Origin: Eutypella sp. D-1
Taxonomy: Eukaryota; Ascomycota; Sordariomycetes; Xylariales; Diatrypaceae
Direction of reading: 5' to 3'
NCBI GenBank assembly: GCA_023313575.1
Contig: JAJTTP010000002.1
Coordinates: 868,001 to 932,000, forward strand
Length of the DNA: 64,000 nucleotides
The position numbers were made by a program, and so were the translations under genes. Positions 24,801 to 38,900 of this stretch are shown in pieces (position 1 is the stretch's first letter; each line of letters begins with the position of its first letter). The notes under the pieces are model-generated. The model had not been told where the DNA came from. It ran no database searches and saw nothing but the letters and a program-made list of their open reading frames with translations.

Positions 24801-27800
24801 GTATATTCTTCTCCCTTCATAGTTTTTCTTTCACCCTTAAAACAAATAATTCACAAATTGGAGCTACATATATAGAATGACCTCGGGAGGTTACAGCTTC
24901 AGCTCCTAACCGGCTAATAATACTCTATATTCAGCTGGTTCTCTTTTTTTGCGCTCAAGTCCAGATTTATTTAGGTTAGATACTAAACGCGAAAACGGGT
25001 ACTTGAAACATAGTCTCATGCACTAATCCACATTGGGCTCTGAGTTTAATTGACAGGCCACGACGGTAACTTTTTCATGCAGGTACCATCCAGCCCAAGC
25101 CAGCGCCATCGCATATCCTCCATCTGTGCTCACGGCCACTCCGTAAAGTAGGTACTTACGATATCCATGGATGTAGGGTACCTTCAACTTTGCACATACA
25201 TACAACATCATCCATCTGCCCTGGTAAAGATAACATAACGTACGTACCAGTGAAGCTGAGACGGACGGAGAATATAAAAGAAAGAGATATCCCTGGATGT
25301 TTCGTACACACCAAACTCATTATACGGACCTCAAGAAATATTTCAGGCATGCTGTTAAAACAACCACGGAATCCGAATGTTTAATCTATTCTGCCAAAAA
25401 CTTAAAGCTTCAGAGTACACTTAATAAAGCAAGCTACTCCATCCACAGGTACTAAAAGTTAATAGAGCAGGCGAAGGGATCTCATTTCACATGGAAATCC
25501 GTGATGGGAGGCTGGGCTTGGTGGGCAAAAAGGAAAAAGAAAAAAAGCGCAAGTTATCATCATCATCTCATGCAATGTCCCGCCGCTTTGCAGGAGGAGG
25601 GAACAGGACAAGGGCAAATCGCAATTCTAAATATTTTTTTCCCATGCAGGAGCAACCAACCCGAACGCCGACCCAGGTGTGGGCAGCAGCAACCAGTTCC
25701 AGACGAGGGAGTCTAAAACGTATGTAGGTAGGTAGGGTCGGAACTTTTTCCACAAGCCCCTGTTCTTGCTGCTGCAGCGTACGTACTGCTGCGGCTTGCT
25801 GCACGGCTCTGCATGTCCCAGGAGGTTGGCATCCGCATCATAAGCCCGGCCGATACTTACATAATCCGTATAAAGACACAACAGCCCTTGGAGCTCGGTA
25901 GACAGCCAAACAGCGCGCATATGGTTATCGCGCGCGTTATCATCGTATAAAATCCAGATACCAGACTGCCCAAATCCCCACCACCCAAAACCCAAATGGC
26001 TTCTCTATGCGCATGCACTAATATCTTTCTACCGCTCGCTCTACTCAGTAACTTACGTCTAATCCAAGCACCAATCGCATCGCGTTTAGAAAGTAGTCTT
26101 CTAGCCCTCCACGTGCTCATTACATGGGCAGGTGTGGTGTATTGCCACTAACATAGATCGATAGCTCGGCAATGCGGCGGGATGCTAGGTAGGGATATAA
26201 AAGGGTGGGTAGGGATGTAATTACCAACTACATACATATTTAAGCCAGCTTGACATGACATGACAGACAAACAGACTCACAGACCTCGGGACTGAGTGAT
26301 AACTAGACGAACAGACAGACAACCTTGCAGGCCTTGGGAAGCAACAAGCTCCCCTCGAGGCTCCGTAGTTGGGCTGTTAGCTCCAAGACCGGCCGGGCCT
26401 CCATGAAGACGTGGTCCATAAGCCAACAAGCAACCACCATCCATCCATCACCAGCAGCAGCACCACCAGTTCTCTCTGGCTTGTAAGGAATAACTAGCAC
26501 GAATAGCATGTGCAATAATAGTATTAGTTAGCGCCCACCACATCGCGCGCCCCTCCTCTCCTCCTAACCCCCCCCCTTAGCTGCTTGTTTTAACGGCCCA
26601 CCATGCGGCCTAGTGGGCTCTCTGAGCACCCATTCGCGCCAGCATTGGATGAACAGCAGGGTAGTCGGTGAGGAACAGGCCCGTCGTTCTCTCTCGCGGA
26701 GGCGCCCACAAACCCTGGGCTGCCCAGCCTGTCACCCCTCTTGAGTCGACGACGACCAGCCGCCCATAACTAACTAATAACATGTGCTGGTTATATGTGT
26801 GCCCTCCCCCCCCCCGGCGGGGGGCTGCAGCTGTCAAAAGAAGTCCTCGTCGCGAATCGGCCAGATCCGCGCGTCGAAGAAAGAAAGAAGAAACGTGGAG
26901 GGTGATCACAACGCCCGGGCCAGGCAAAAGAGTTTTGCTTGGGGATTTGATTTTTTCCTTTATGCATTGAAAGCATTGACATCGGAGATTGACTCCTCAT
27001 CTCAGCGAAAATCAGGTTCCGCATTGAGTCTCTGCCAAGCCGTCCCCCCGGTGGGGAACGCTTTTTATCTACGCAAGGTGATGGGGGGGAGTAAATCAGT
27101 GGTTGCCGTCTAACCAGCCAGCCCATCAACCCCATTAATAGAGATCGTTATTATACTACGCAATAATAAGTAAGGGTCCTTTTTTGGGGGGCTTTTCTTT
27201 CTTTTCGTTTCTTAATTATTGACGTAGCTGAACCGAACCCGACATCTTTCAGCGGGGTGCGCGGGCGTGACCCGATTAGCGACAGGTGCGTACGATCTGA
27301 GGGTGGCTTCATTGCGACGAATAGGAGGAGCAGCTACTAGATTAGTACGGCTTACAAGAATCTCCCGTGGGACCACCATAATCCAAACTTTCCTTCCAGC
27401 CCGCATCTTATCGCTGAGAGGATCTGTACTACGATCTACTATAGTATATTTATGATACAATCCGGCTATTTACCGAGTGATAACCGAAGACGGGCGCATC
27501 GTTCCAGAAGCCTCATTTGATCAGCGAGCAAGTACATAAAGGTAGGCGAAATCCCCCCTCCCTCCACTTGCCCACTATCGTGACCTGGTAACCGTACTTG
27601 GCATGCAGTATGACGAGCAAGTAAGAGTTGCTGCCCATCGATCATCGTGTCGTCCACGAGGTTGGTGTAAGTACCCATATTCCGCGCGCGGTGCACGTTG
27701 TTTCGTAGCATGGAAACATTGTGGACGTTGAAGTTGGGCTCCACTCCATCATGATGGGGCACACATATTCTTCATTCCCACACAATGCCGTGGTCCGCCC

Positions 27801-29189
27801 GCTGGCAGAAGACCCAAGCCCAGCCTGATGCCGGACGAGAACACGCATGTTGCCGATATGACAGGTCCATTGCTCGAAAACATGAGGCGGGACCAGTGTG
27901 TTTCATACATATCTGGCAGTCAGTCGGTGAGCAACGCGCTTTCGCGATCGATCTGTGATACCAGGTTGGAACATCAGGCGCCGGCCGAGTAACTGAGTGA
28001 TGGGTGTCGCAAGCGGGGTCGACCACTGGGGATACCCGAACGCATCTACAAACAAATACAGCGAATTCATGAGCCGCAATTTAGGCACTCGTGCCGGGGC
28101 TCAGCTACGCTTATAGTCCTATGGCCATAAGCACGAATATAACGTCAGATCTAAGCGCGACGGATTCCTGGATACTCGAATGAATCGGCCAGCCAGCTTC
28201 AATCCCACACCCCCCTCCCCGACAGGGAGCTATTGCAAGAACGCAGTCCGTTTCTTTTCTCGAGGTGACGAGACTTGGTGAGGCAAGGCTTATGCACATT
28301 GTGAGAAACCCCAAGTTGTGTATGTGTGTGTTAGGGGAGGGTGGGCGTTGAAGGTTGAATACATACCTCGTCTCCGTGGGTATCGGGCACGCGATATCAG
28401 TAGATCTTAGGTGTTCAGCAGGAGATATCAAGGAGCGAAAGGAGTGTATAGAGACTTTCCTATTTATAAGATGACCAGCCGCTTCAGTGGTTTATCCCTT
28501 ATATCTAGACATCACCCCTGAGCTTCTCTAGCTAGTCCCACAACTCGACGGTTTGGCCAAGACAGCATACATAGTCTACATACCCAGAGCTTAATTAACA
28601 ATATGACAATACTTGCCCAGAAACATATACGTTGCGTTGGCCCCAAGGCTGTCGTCAAGACTGTACAACCTTGCCTCGGCCTTCCGTGGGCAAGCCTTCA
28701 CACTCTTCTTGTATGATACTTGTAAGAAGCTACTCTCTAGCCAATAAAATATACCGAGACAACCCCTAGTTCCAAATTAATTTAAGCCAGTGTAAACAAC
28801 ACTTAAGATCGAAGTTCGACCACTCAGATAACATAGAAATATCTAATCACGCGGCTAGTATCGCGACATAGCGAAATATGTCGACTCGCCACATAACCTC
28901 ACTTTACCCTCACGATTTGTTCGATTACTTCGTCTCTACCGTCTATATGTGGGAATTCTAGACGAATGAAAGTGCGGTGGACTTTGAAGTGTACTTAGTA
29001 AGCTCCTGTATTAAACGTTGTATATACTCAACTCATCTAGCCATGAAGTCCCGGTTGGAGCTCAAGCGACCATGGCAGGATGTCAAATGTTTCTATCAAC
29101 GAAAGAATAACTCGAGCGAATGTAATACAAGCTTGAAATAGGCTGTACTATATGGCAAGGCGGTGTCCTCCTAAGTTTCACGAGCCCGA

Positions 29190-29210
29190 GGTGACCTCGA
29201 CGAGGTCACC
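29190..29210. repeat. 21-bp near-perfect dyad (10-bp arms, 1-nt centre)
   Basis: GGTGACCTCG at 29190-29199 is followed by one A and then its exact reverse complement at 29201-29210. This is seen directly. No gene flanks it closely, so it may be a binding site for a dimeric factor or a chance palindrome. Confidence 0.6.
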
Positions 29211-30255
29211 GCGGTCTCTCGAGGAACAGGGTTGGCTACCAGACAATCTCGCAACGTCTGAGATAAGAAGGGAAAGACAAGTGAAGATAATTCTAGGGAA
29301 CAGTATGAATGTACGTGACCGGAGTATATTGGCGTTGGTGGTACCGGCAAAAAGGGATTGTCCCCAGGAAGTGCCATATATGTCCATAGCTCAGTGTCGA
29401 GGATTAGTAACAGTTGACTATCTATCCCTTCCCCCTATTTACCAGACAATACGACGGCCGAAGTTTGTGTGAAGGCAGGCCTTTTTCAAGTTACGAGTTC
29501 GCCAAGGATAGGATGTTGCTTTCTCATCTTTCGAGAAAGGCATGATTAACATTAGGATAGGTAGGGCCGGTGCACTGAGACTTGATTCTACTTAGATATT
29601 TAGCCACCGGGTATACTGCACTTATACTCAAATCTTAGAGGGCAGGCATATATCAATATCAGGTGCGAGTGCCTGTTGGTATTGTGCGAGGTAGGATACT
29701 CGGAACAGGAAGTATGGAAACAATTCAAGGCGCAACATTGCTCCTATATGCCCCTATTTATGAACTGACATCACTACTCAAGGAACATGGTCATAATTTA
29801 GCTGAGAGGTAGCTGGATCCAAATAAGAAAGACTTGGGTAGGATTGGCTTGCGTCGTGGTATTTGGTCTACAGTGTTTTTTCCCGGCCGCAGTCAATCTA
29901 CTCGTAACAGTTGATATGTCACGTTCAAAAGTATCCATTCTGAGCAATCTATGGGAGACCTCTTGGAAGAGGGGATAGGGGACAAATAGCTATCCAATTA
30001 CTTAGATAGGATCCTGTTTATAGACCGTAAAGAGCGCCACAATGTTGTTCACTAGATATATAAAGACGTAGTTAAAAAGACTCACCTAACATTCCACGCG
30101 TAACTCTCCTTAAACGATTAATCCTATAGTTACTCATATCATGCGGGTTTTAAGGAATAATTTTCACAAAGTCATAGCAGTTATAGATACGATAAAAGCT
30201 TGTAACGATTTGGTAATATAAGGTTTATATATAGTAATAAATATAACGCCTAGCC

Positions 30256-30550
30256 TATGCCTTTATTTTATAAAGGTATAAAGTACCGGAGTAAAACAAA
30301 AAGTTATTATATCGATTTTTTTTAATTTTTTTTTTAATTTTTAAACTTATATATTTTAAATAAAAAAGTAATTTAATAAATAATATATGCTTCGTATACG
30401 GGTTTTAATTATATATAATTAATATAAAACGTTAATAATATTTATTATTATTATTAAACCGTTATATTTATTTATAATTATAAATTATTATATCGGTTTA
30501 TTATATATTCCGACGGTCCGGTTTAATTATATATGGTTATTATTTAACGC
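30256..30550. repeat. inverted-repeat arm 1 (left boundary of island)
   Basis: About 295 bp whose reverse complement closely matches 32062-32327 over nearly the full length and 42330-42524 over the outer part. Shared landmarks are TATGCYTTTATTTTATA at the outer end, the ACCGGAGTAAAA block, and GACGGTCCGGTTTAATTATAT near the inner end (arms 1 and 2). Differences between copies are mostly C/T or G/A, as expected for RIP. Confidence 0.75.
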
Positions 30551-30988
30551 GTTATTAACGGATATGTTATTATTATAATTAAGTTTAAATTTTTATTATA
30601 TAATATAATAATTAAAAAAGGTGATTTAAAATATTTATAAATATTTTTATATAAATGGAATAACCGGTATAAAAGTATTAATTTTTTATACTTATATATT
30701 TAACGTAATAATGGTTTATTTTTAATTTTTTTTTAATTATTTATAAAAGTAAAAGTTTTTATAAAAATAAAAGTTTTCGTAAAAATCAATATTTTATAAA
30801 GTAATAATAATAATATTTTTACTTACGATATTAATTGCGGTATTAAATAAAAACTTATAAATATAAATAATTAAAGTAATTATTATATTTATAATATATA
30901 TATATAACGTTAAAAAAAATCTTATTTTAATAACTTTAATAATTATTATATTATATAAATAATAATTATTAAACCGTTTATAAACGTA

Positions 30989-31417
30989 TATAACGGCTGG
31001 TTTATTCCTAACTATTAGTCCAGTCAAGGGGTTTATGTTAATAAAAGTATTAAGGTTTTAAGTAATAAGTAATTACGTTTGGTAATAATAAAAAAAAGTA
31101 CTTTAAGTAATTAAGTTATATTATAAGCTAAGGAGTTTAAAAATTAATTAAAAAAAAGGTAATAAACGTAATTATATATTATTTATATCCTTTATTCCTA
31201 ATATTAAAATATATGGTTGCTATTAGATTATTAAAATCGTATCCGAATATAACAATTTAATATCGTTAAGATCATTACCGATTTAACCGATCCTTTTTGG
31301 TCGTATGATGTATATGGCTTATTTTAATGTGGCTATTTCTTTTTTTAAAACTTAAGTTAGGGATTTTTTCTTGCTGTGTTAGCCTTATTAAGCCTAATGG
31401 CCCGACCGGTTATAACA
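30989..31417 (-). mobile_element. solo LTR, minus orientation
   Basis: A 429-bp copy of the LTR family of this island, starting TATAACGGCTGG and ending GGTTATAACA on the plus strand. The length agrees with the 434-bp LTRs of the full element. The flanking pentamers (ACGTA and TTATA) do not match, so the insertion either lost its target duplication or arose by recombination. Confidence 0.65.
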
Positions 31418-31633
31418 TTATAAACTTTTTTAAATTATAAGTTTTAATTATTACATAATAAAGGTTTATTTATTAATATATTTTAAGCTTATTTAAGCTT
31501 TAAATATAAAAAACAGCTTTTTTAAAAAGGTTATACCGTTATATAAATTAATATTTTAACTTAATTTATAACGGTTAAAATAATAAATAAAAATTTAAAC
31601 CTAATTATAATAATAATACGTTTATTAATAACG

Positions 31634-32061
31634 TGTTATAACCTGGTTAGGTCATTAGGCCTAAATAGGATTAGCATAAATAATCCCTGACCATGGCATT
31701 GGAAAGGACAGACACGATAAGATAAGCCATATTTAGGTCACGTGATAAAAAGGATAGCCTAAATAGCCCAGTTATTTTAATAATCCTAAATAGCCTGGAT
31801 AACTTAATTATTTTAACAATTTAATATTTAATATCATATTTTAATATTAGGAATAAAAAATATAAATAATATATAATTATATTTATTACTTTTCTTTTAA
31901 ATAATCTTTAAACTTATTAGCTTATAATATAACTTAATTATTTAAAACATCTTTTTTATTATTATTATTAAACGTGATTACTTATTATTTAAAACCTTAG
32001 CATTCCTGCTAATATAAACCTTTTAACTGGACTAATAGTTAGGAATAAACCAGCCGTTATA
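31634..32061 (+). mobile_element. solo LTR with TAACG target-site duplication
   Basis: A 428-bp LTR in plus orientation, beginning TGTTATAACCTGG and ending CAGCCGTTATA (RIP form of GTTACA). It is flanked by TAACG at 31629-31633 and TAACG at 32062-32066, a perfect 5-bp target-site duplication. It lies between the inverted-repeat arms 1 and 2. Confidence 0.8.
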
Positions 32062-32327
32062 TAACGCGTTAAATAATAACCGTATATAATTAAACCGGAC
32101 CGTCGCAATATATTACGGGTTAATATAATAATTTATAATTATAAATAAATATAACGGTTTAATAATAATAATAAATATTATTAACGTTTTATATTAACCG
32201 TATATAATTAAAACCCGTATATAAAATATATAAATTTAAAAGTTATAAAAAATTTTAATAAAAAAAATTAATATAATAACTTTTTATTTTACTCCGGTAT
32301 TTCGTACTTTTATAAAATAAAAGCATA
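32062..32327. repeat. inverted-repeat arm 2
   Basis: The reverse complement closely matches arm 1 (30256-30550). Removing the two LTRs between arms 1 and 2 leaves an inverted-repeat unit of about 1.2 kb, the size of a non-autonomous DNA transposon. That reading is inference. Confidence 0.7.
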
Positions 32328-32408
32328 ACTATTAAAACGTAAGGCTATTATAACAGCTGGTTTATTCCTAACTATTAGTCCAGTTAAGGGGTTTATATTA
32401 ACAGAAAT

Positions 32409-32823
32409 TGTGACGGCTGGTTTATTCCTAACTATTAGTCCAATTAAGGGATTTATATTAGCAAAAGTGCTAAGGGTTTTAAGTAATAAATAGTTACGTC
32501 TGGTTATAATAAAAAAAAAAGGTGCTTTAAGTAATTAAGTTATATTATAAACTGGTAAGCTTAAAAATTATTTAGGAAAAAGGTAATAAACGTAATTATA
32601 TATTATTTATATCTTTTATTTTTAATACGGGAATATATGGTTATATTAAATCCTTAAATCGTAACGGATTTAATTAATACCTTTAAATTTATAGATTATA
32701 ACGGATCTATATATAGCTCTTTTTATAGCTTATTAAATATGGCTGGCTTACGCTTTTATTTTTCCGGTAATACCGTTAACAAATAAGGTTGCCTGCCCCA
32801 CTTGGCCTAGTCAGGCCATAACA
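32409..32823 (-). mobile_element. solo LTR nested in the outer LTR, TSD GAAAT
   Basis: A 415-bp LTR starting TGTGACGGCTGG and ending GGCCATAACA, flanked by GAAAT at 32404-32408 and GAAAT at 32824-32828. Both flanks belong to the outer LTR, so this insertion is younger than it. Confidence 0.85.
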
Positions 32824-32960
32824 GAAATGCTAAGGTTTTAAGTAATAAGTAATCACGTTTAATGATAATAAAAAAAAAGTGCTTTAAATAATTAAGTTAT
32901 ATTATAAGTTAATAAATTTAAAAACTATTTAAAAAAAAATAAATATAACTATATACTATT

Positions 32961-35900
32961 TATAACGGCTGGTTTATTCTTAACTATTAGTTTAATCAAG
33001 GGGTTTATATTAGCAAAAATATTAAGGGTTTTAAGTAATAAGTAGTTACGTTTAGTAATAATAAAGAAAAAGGTGCTTTAAATAATTAAGTTATATTATA
33101 AGCTGGTAAGCTTAAAGATTATTTAAAAAAAAGGTAATAAACGTAATTATATATTATTTATATCTTTTTATTTTTAACATTAAAATATATGGTTATTATT
33201 AAATCGTTAAGATCGTATTCGAATATAACGATTTAATATTGTTAAGATTATTACTAATTTAACCGATCCTTTTTAATCGTATAACGTATGTAATTAATTT
33301 TAATATAACTATTTCTTTCTTTAGAACTGGAGTTAAGGATTTTTTCTTATTATATTTAGCCCTATTAGGCCTAATGGCTTAACCGGTTATAACACGATCT
33401 TTCCTTTTTTAAGGTTTTATCCTTAAAACCTATTCCGTTTTTTTTACGTCTTTTAATAAGTTTTTCCTTTTTTTTTTCTTTTTACGTTCCTTTTTTTTAT
33501 TATATTTAGTTATATATTTAAACGTATTAAACCTTTTATAAAAATTACGTAACGCGATTTTTTTTTAATTACTATGTTATCCGTTATTTTTTCCGATATA
33601 GCTCCTTATTTTTATTATAAACGTCGTTACTTTAAATATAAAGTTTCGGAATCGGATTTTTCTTATTACTCCTTTTATATTTAAAAAAACCAGCCTTAAT
33701 ACAACGTTTTTAACCTTATTACCGAGCAGCTTTTTAAAGTATTTTTTTAATATCGTAAATTAAAAACGGAATTTAAAAAGGTTATAAAGGTTAAAAAACG
33801 TACGAAAGCGCGTATTTAACGTATTTGGAAATAAAAAAAGATATGGTATAAAAAAATAATAAAAGCGGTTTTTCGTAATATCGATAATTTAAAGGATTTG
33901 GAAAAGTTAAAAGCGGAAAAGCGTCGGGCGGAAAATGCGCGTTTTATAAGGTTTATTAAAACGTCGGTAAATCTTAAAGTTATTCCGGATTTTAATTAAT
34001 TTAAAATAAATATATCGGGTAATTTTAATTAAGATATTATTTTTATTAACGTTTCCGTCGGTATTAATAAAAATTTTTTAAAAAGCATTAAACGTTTATT
34101 AAATAGTTAACGGGTTTTTATATATTTTCGAAGTTATTATATCCTTTCCATTTAACTTTATATTTTATTTATTTATTTTTTATTTATACATTTAAGATTT
34201 TTTTTACTTCGTATTTATTTGTTTTTATTTCGACGTTATTTTATCCTGTTTTTATAACGTTTATATTTATTACGTCCTCGAGTAAGGAAATATAAAAGAT
34301 TAAATAGATTTTAATTTTTAATAATAAATCTAATTTATAATTATTTTCTGATATTTTTTTAATAATTAAATACGGTCCGATATACTTATAATCGAGTTTT
34401 TTATTAAGTCGTTTTATCGTAATGTTTTTTATAGCTAAATAAACCATATCTCCTTCCGAAAAGGTTAGTTTTTTTAACCTTTTTTAGTTATAATATTTGC
34501 TTATTTATTAACGTACGAATTTAAGTTTTACCTTTATTTTTTTATGCAATTATTTAAATTATTCCGATATTAATATAGTTTTAATATTATTTGGTCCTTT
34601 TTTATAAGCATTTCGGTAAACGTCCGGGGTAAATCCGAAATTAGCGTTAATAAGTATTATTCGTATACTTTCGTAATAAGTTATGTTATAAGCTAATTAT
34701 GCGATAAGTAATTATTTTACCCAGTTATTTTATTTATAATTAATATATTATTAAAAATAAGTTTTTAATATTTAATTAATTCGTTTTATTTATCCGTTTA
34801 TTTAAAGTTTAAAAGCTGTTATAAGTTTAAGGTTTAATTTTAATCTTATTATAAGATTTTGCTAAAATTTTAATGCAAATATTATTCCTTTATCGGAGAT
34901 AATTTCGAATATAAAGCCGTATATTATTATAATATGTCGTAAAAAAATATATACTATTTGCTTTACGTCGGTGTTTTCGTTATATAAAATAAAATAAGAA
35001 AATTTTATAAATCGGTTAACGATTACGAAAATGCTATTATAACCGTTACATATTATTAGATTTTTTAATATCGGTAATTTAATAATAAAATCAAATGTAA
35101 TAAACTTTTATAATCGTTTATTAACTGGTAATAGTTATAATTTTCCGTAAAGTTTATATCGTTTTATTTTAATTTTTCCGTATATATTATATTATCGTCA
35201 TACTTATTATATTATTAATTTTATTTTATCGAATATATAGGTCCGTTATAATCGTTTAAGGATTTTATGGTTTTTTAGGTATCTATATAAAAGATGTTTA
35301 TAAATCTTTTATATTAATTATTCCTATAGTTTTTATAATATTTATAGTTTTTTTATTTATTTTTTATTAATAATTCGTTATTATATTATTCGATTTATTT
35401 ATATAAGTTATTTTAAATAATCTTAATAACAGCAATTTATCGTTATTCCAGGTATTTTTCTGGCGTTTATCGGAATACTGCGTATTTAATTAATATATAC
35501 TTTTTTTCTATAATAAGTTATTTATTAATAGCATCTGCTCGTCCGTTCTTTAATCCGTTTTTATAAATAATAATATAATCGAATTCTGTAAAATATTCGG
35601 CATATTATAACTATTTTCCGTTAAAAACCTAAGTAATAAAAAAGTATGTAATGTTTTTATAGTTAATATAAACCTTAACTTAATGCATATTTCTTATAAA
35701 ATAATATTTAAATTCTTTAAATACGTTAACGATAATAAGAAATTCTTTATCGTAAATCGGATAATTAAGTTCGGTTTTAATAAGTTTATAAAAATAAAAT
35801 GTAATAAGGTATAATTTTTTTTTTTTATTTCGTTATTTAATTTATGCTCCGAAAGCATAATTTAAAACGTTAGTTTTTAATTTAACGGGTTTTTTTAAAA

Positions 35901-38900
35901 TTGTATATAATAAATACTGGTTCGTTAATAATAATATCCTTTAACTTTTTAAAAGCTTTATTTACTTTATTAATTTATATAAACCGTTTATCTTTTTTTA
36001 TTAATTCTGTAAAAGGTATTATAATATGTTTAAATCGTCGTATAAACTTCCGATAATAATTTATTAAACCGAAAAAAGCCTGTATTTCCTTTATATTAAT
36101 AAGCATTTTTTAATCCTTAATAGTTACGATTTTTTTAAGGTTTATTTTAATATATTTAGGGGTAATAATATATCCGAGGAATTCCATTTCTTATATATAA
36201 AATACACTTTTTTCGGGTTTTATTAATAAGTTAACGTTTTATAATATTTATAATATTTTATATATATATTTTTCATGTTATTTTTTTAAATCCGAATAAA
36301 TAAAGATATCGTTAAAATAGCAGATAATAAAAATATTAAAATATTTTCGTAATACGTAGTTAATTATGCGTTAAAACGATACTGGTATATTAATTAATCC
36401 GAAAGGTATAATTAAATACTTAAATAAGCCGTATTTTATTTTAAAGGCTATTTTTTACTTATTTCCGGGTTTAATTTTAATATAATAATACCTATCTTTA
36501 AAATTTAAAGTGATAAACTATTTAATTCCGTATAAACGGTTTTTTATTTTAATAATAAGTGGTAACGGTATTCGGTTTTTAACGGTAATTTTATTTAATT
36601 ATTAATAATCGATTATTAATTATAATTTGCCGTTTTTTTTAAGCATAAATATAATAAGGTATCCTGTTAATAATTTTAATCGTCGAATATATCCTTTTAT
36701 TAATTTATTTTCGAAATATTCTTGTAATTTCTTAAGTTTAATTTCGTTAAAGTTATAGATTTTATAAAATCGTGATGTTTTTTTTTCCATAAAGATAATC
36801 TCATGGTCTTATTTATTACGGTTTAATAATCTTTTTTTAAATTTTTTACGAAACATTTTATCGTATTAATAATATTATAATAATACGTTACGTATTTATA
36901 ATATCGTTATATTTTCTTTTTTTAAAATGTTATTAAAAAAACGGAATCGTTATCGGATAAATGCGATAATTTATTTAATCCTTTTTTTATATCCTTTTTC
37001 CTTAATTTGTTATGTTTTTTTTAATAAAGTTTTTATCATATCCTTATATCCGTATTTATTATCCGTTAAGTATTAAAATTTCTTTTTTAAGTTATCGTCG
37101 GTTTTTAAAAAATAAGGAAATGTTATTTAGTTAATTTTTTAATTAATCGATAAATTATACTGATATAGCTATAATTACTTAAGGATTATATCGTATCTTT
37201 TTAAAAGCATAATATTAAAAATAACGTTTTATTTTTATCTTTCGATATATACGTTAAATTAATCGGTTTTTTATAATATTTTTCTTTTATTATATTAAAA
37301 AATATAACCTTTAGCTTTTATTATATTATAAAAATGTTATTTTTTTTTATAATAATTATAACTTATTACATAATTTTAAGGTTATATAATTACCGTCGGC
37401 TTTATTATTTACCATAACGGTATATCAGTTATTTTTAACCTTTATTCGTATTATGGTATGTTCGTATCGTTTTTAAGCTTTTAAAATGGTTTATAAATAT
37501 CGTATTACGTTTTTAAGCCTTAAAATACCGCTTTATAGCCTTAATATAAATGGCTTTATTTTTTTAAATCTTTACCGTAAATTTATACGGCGTTATATAA
37601 ATCGTTATAAAGTTTTTCTTTATTAAATTTTTTTTATACGTATAGTTATTTTTTTATTTTTAAGTTTTTATAAAAATGTTTAAAGTTAATTTTATTAAAA
37701 GTTATTTTTTTAATAAGTTTTTAAACGTATATAAATCAGTATTTAATAACTTATTTTTTTAATATCGGATTTCGTGTTTTTATTATTCGATTTCGTTTTA
37801 AATCTTTATAATTTTTAACGTTTAATATGTATATTTATTATAATAACATATTTAATATCCTCCGGGGTAAGATATTTTTTTTAGCTATTCTTATTTATAC
37901 GGTATACGGTTATAATAGCGCCGAATTTCTTTATACCATCGTCGATCGGTTTCGTTTCCTTTTTGTTATAAAAAATCGAATCTTTTTTTAATTATTTATC
38001 TAATTCGGCTAATAATACCGATTTTTCGTTCTTTATGTTAATAACATTCGTATTTTCGATAATTAACGGGGTATTTTAAAAAATACGGCGTTTAAATTTG
38101 GATTTTTTAATTAATAAACTTATTTTAGTTACGAAATTATTATAAGTAAATTTTAGATCGTTATTTTTTAAAGCGTTATTAAAATCGTTTAACGTAAATG
38201 CTGTATATTTTTTTTAATTTATAATTTTATCGTTTTTTAAGCCAATTAATTAATCGGTTTATCTTTTTTTTTTTTACGAAATAGGTTTCCGTAAAGGTTT
38301 TTTTTTTTATCGTTATTAAAGTATTTATTTTATTATTATTAACGTTATCGTTTTATTACGGTTTAAGTTAATTATTTAGCTTTTTGTAATTTTTATTAAT
38401 GGATATTATTATCCGAGTATATACGGCGGATTATTCCGAGCGTTTTTTTACCGGTAAAAGGTTATTCTTTTTCGGGTATAAATCTCCAGTTTCCGTTCCG
38501 TTTAAATTTTTTGCATTCTTTTTTAAAATGTTTTATTTTATTATAATTATAATATTTAATTTATCGTTTATTTTTTTATATCATATCGAGCGATATAAGT
38601 CCTAATATTATTCCGTAAAATATATCGGTAAGCTTTTAGTTTTAATTCTTATTATTTTAATATTTTTTAAATCTTTTAAATATATAATATCCTTTTTTTT
38701 TATCGTTATTTAAATTATTTATTATCGATTTTAATTATTAAAGTAATAAATTTATTAAAAGCATTTAATCTATTTTACGTAATAATTTTATCTTTAACCA
38801 AATCCTTAAGTCCTTAATAAAACGTGTCGATAAAGGATTTGTTATCGATTTAATCTATTTTAACGGTAAATTATTTAAATTACGTAATATACGTATAAAC

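Larger units (their letters stand above)
21482..30200. other. 8.7-kb gene-poor region left of the AT-rich island
   Basis: After the kinase 5' region (to about 22.3 kb) no frame longer than about 120 codons is present on either strand and none resembles a protein family. A near-pure G run lies at 21829-21853. Palindromic CCTAGG-centred words (TACCTAGGTA type) recur at about 22091, 22725, 23452 and 23687. A 21-bp dyad lies at 29190-29210. Five overlapping minus-strand frames at 27466-28431 might be remnants of a decayed gene, but no family was recognised. Confidence 0.5.

Noticed and set aside
27466..28431. Series of overlapping minus-strand frames that might be a multi-exon or decayed gene
   Set aside because: No consistent donor/acceptor chain and no domain pattern; could not be distinguished from chance frames.
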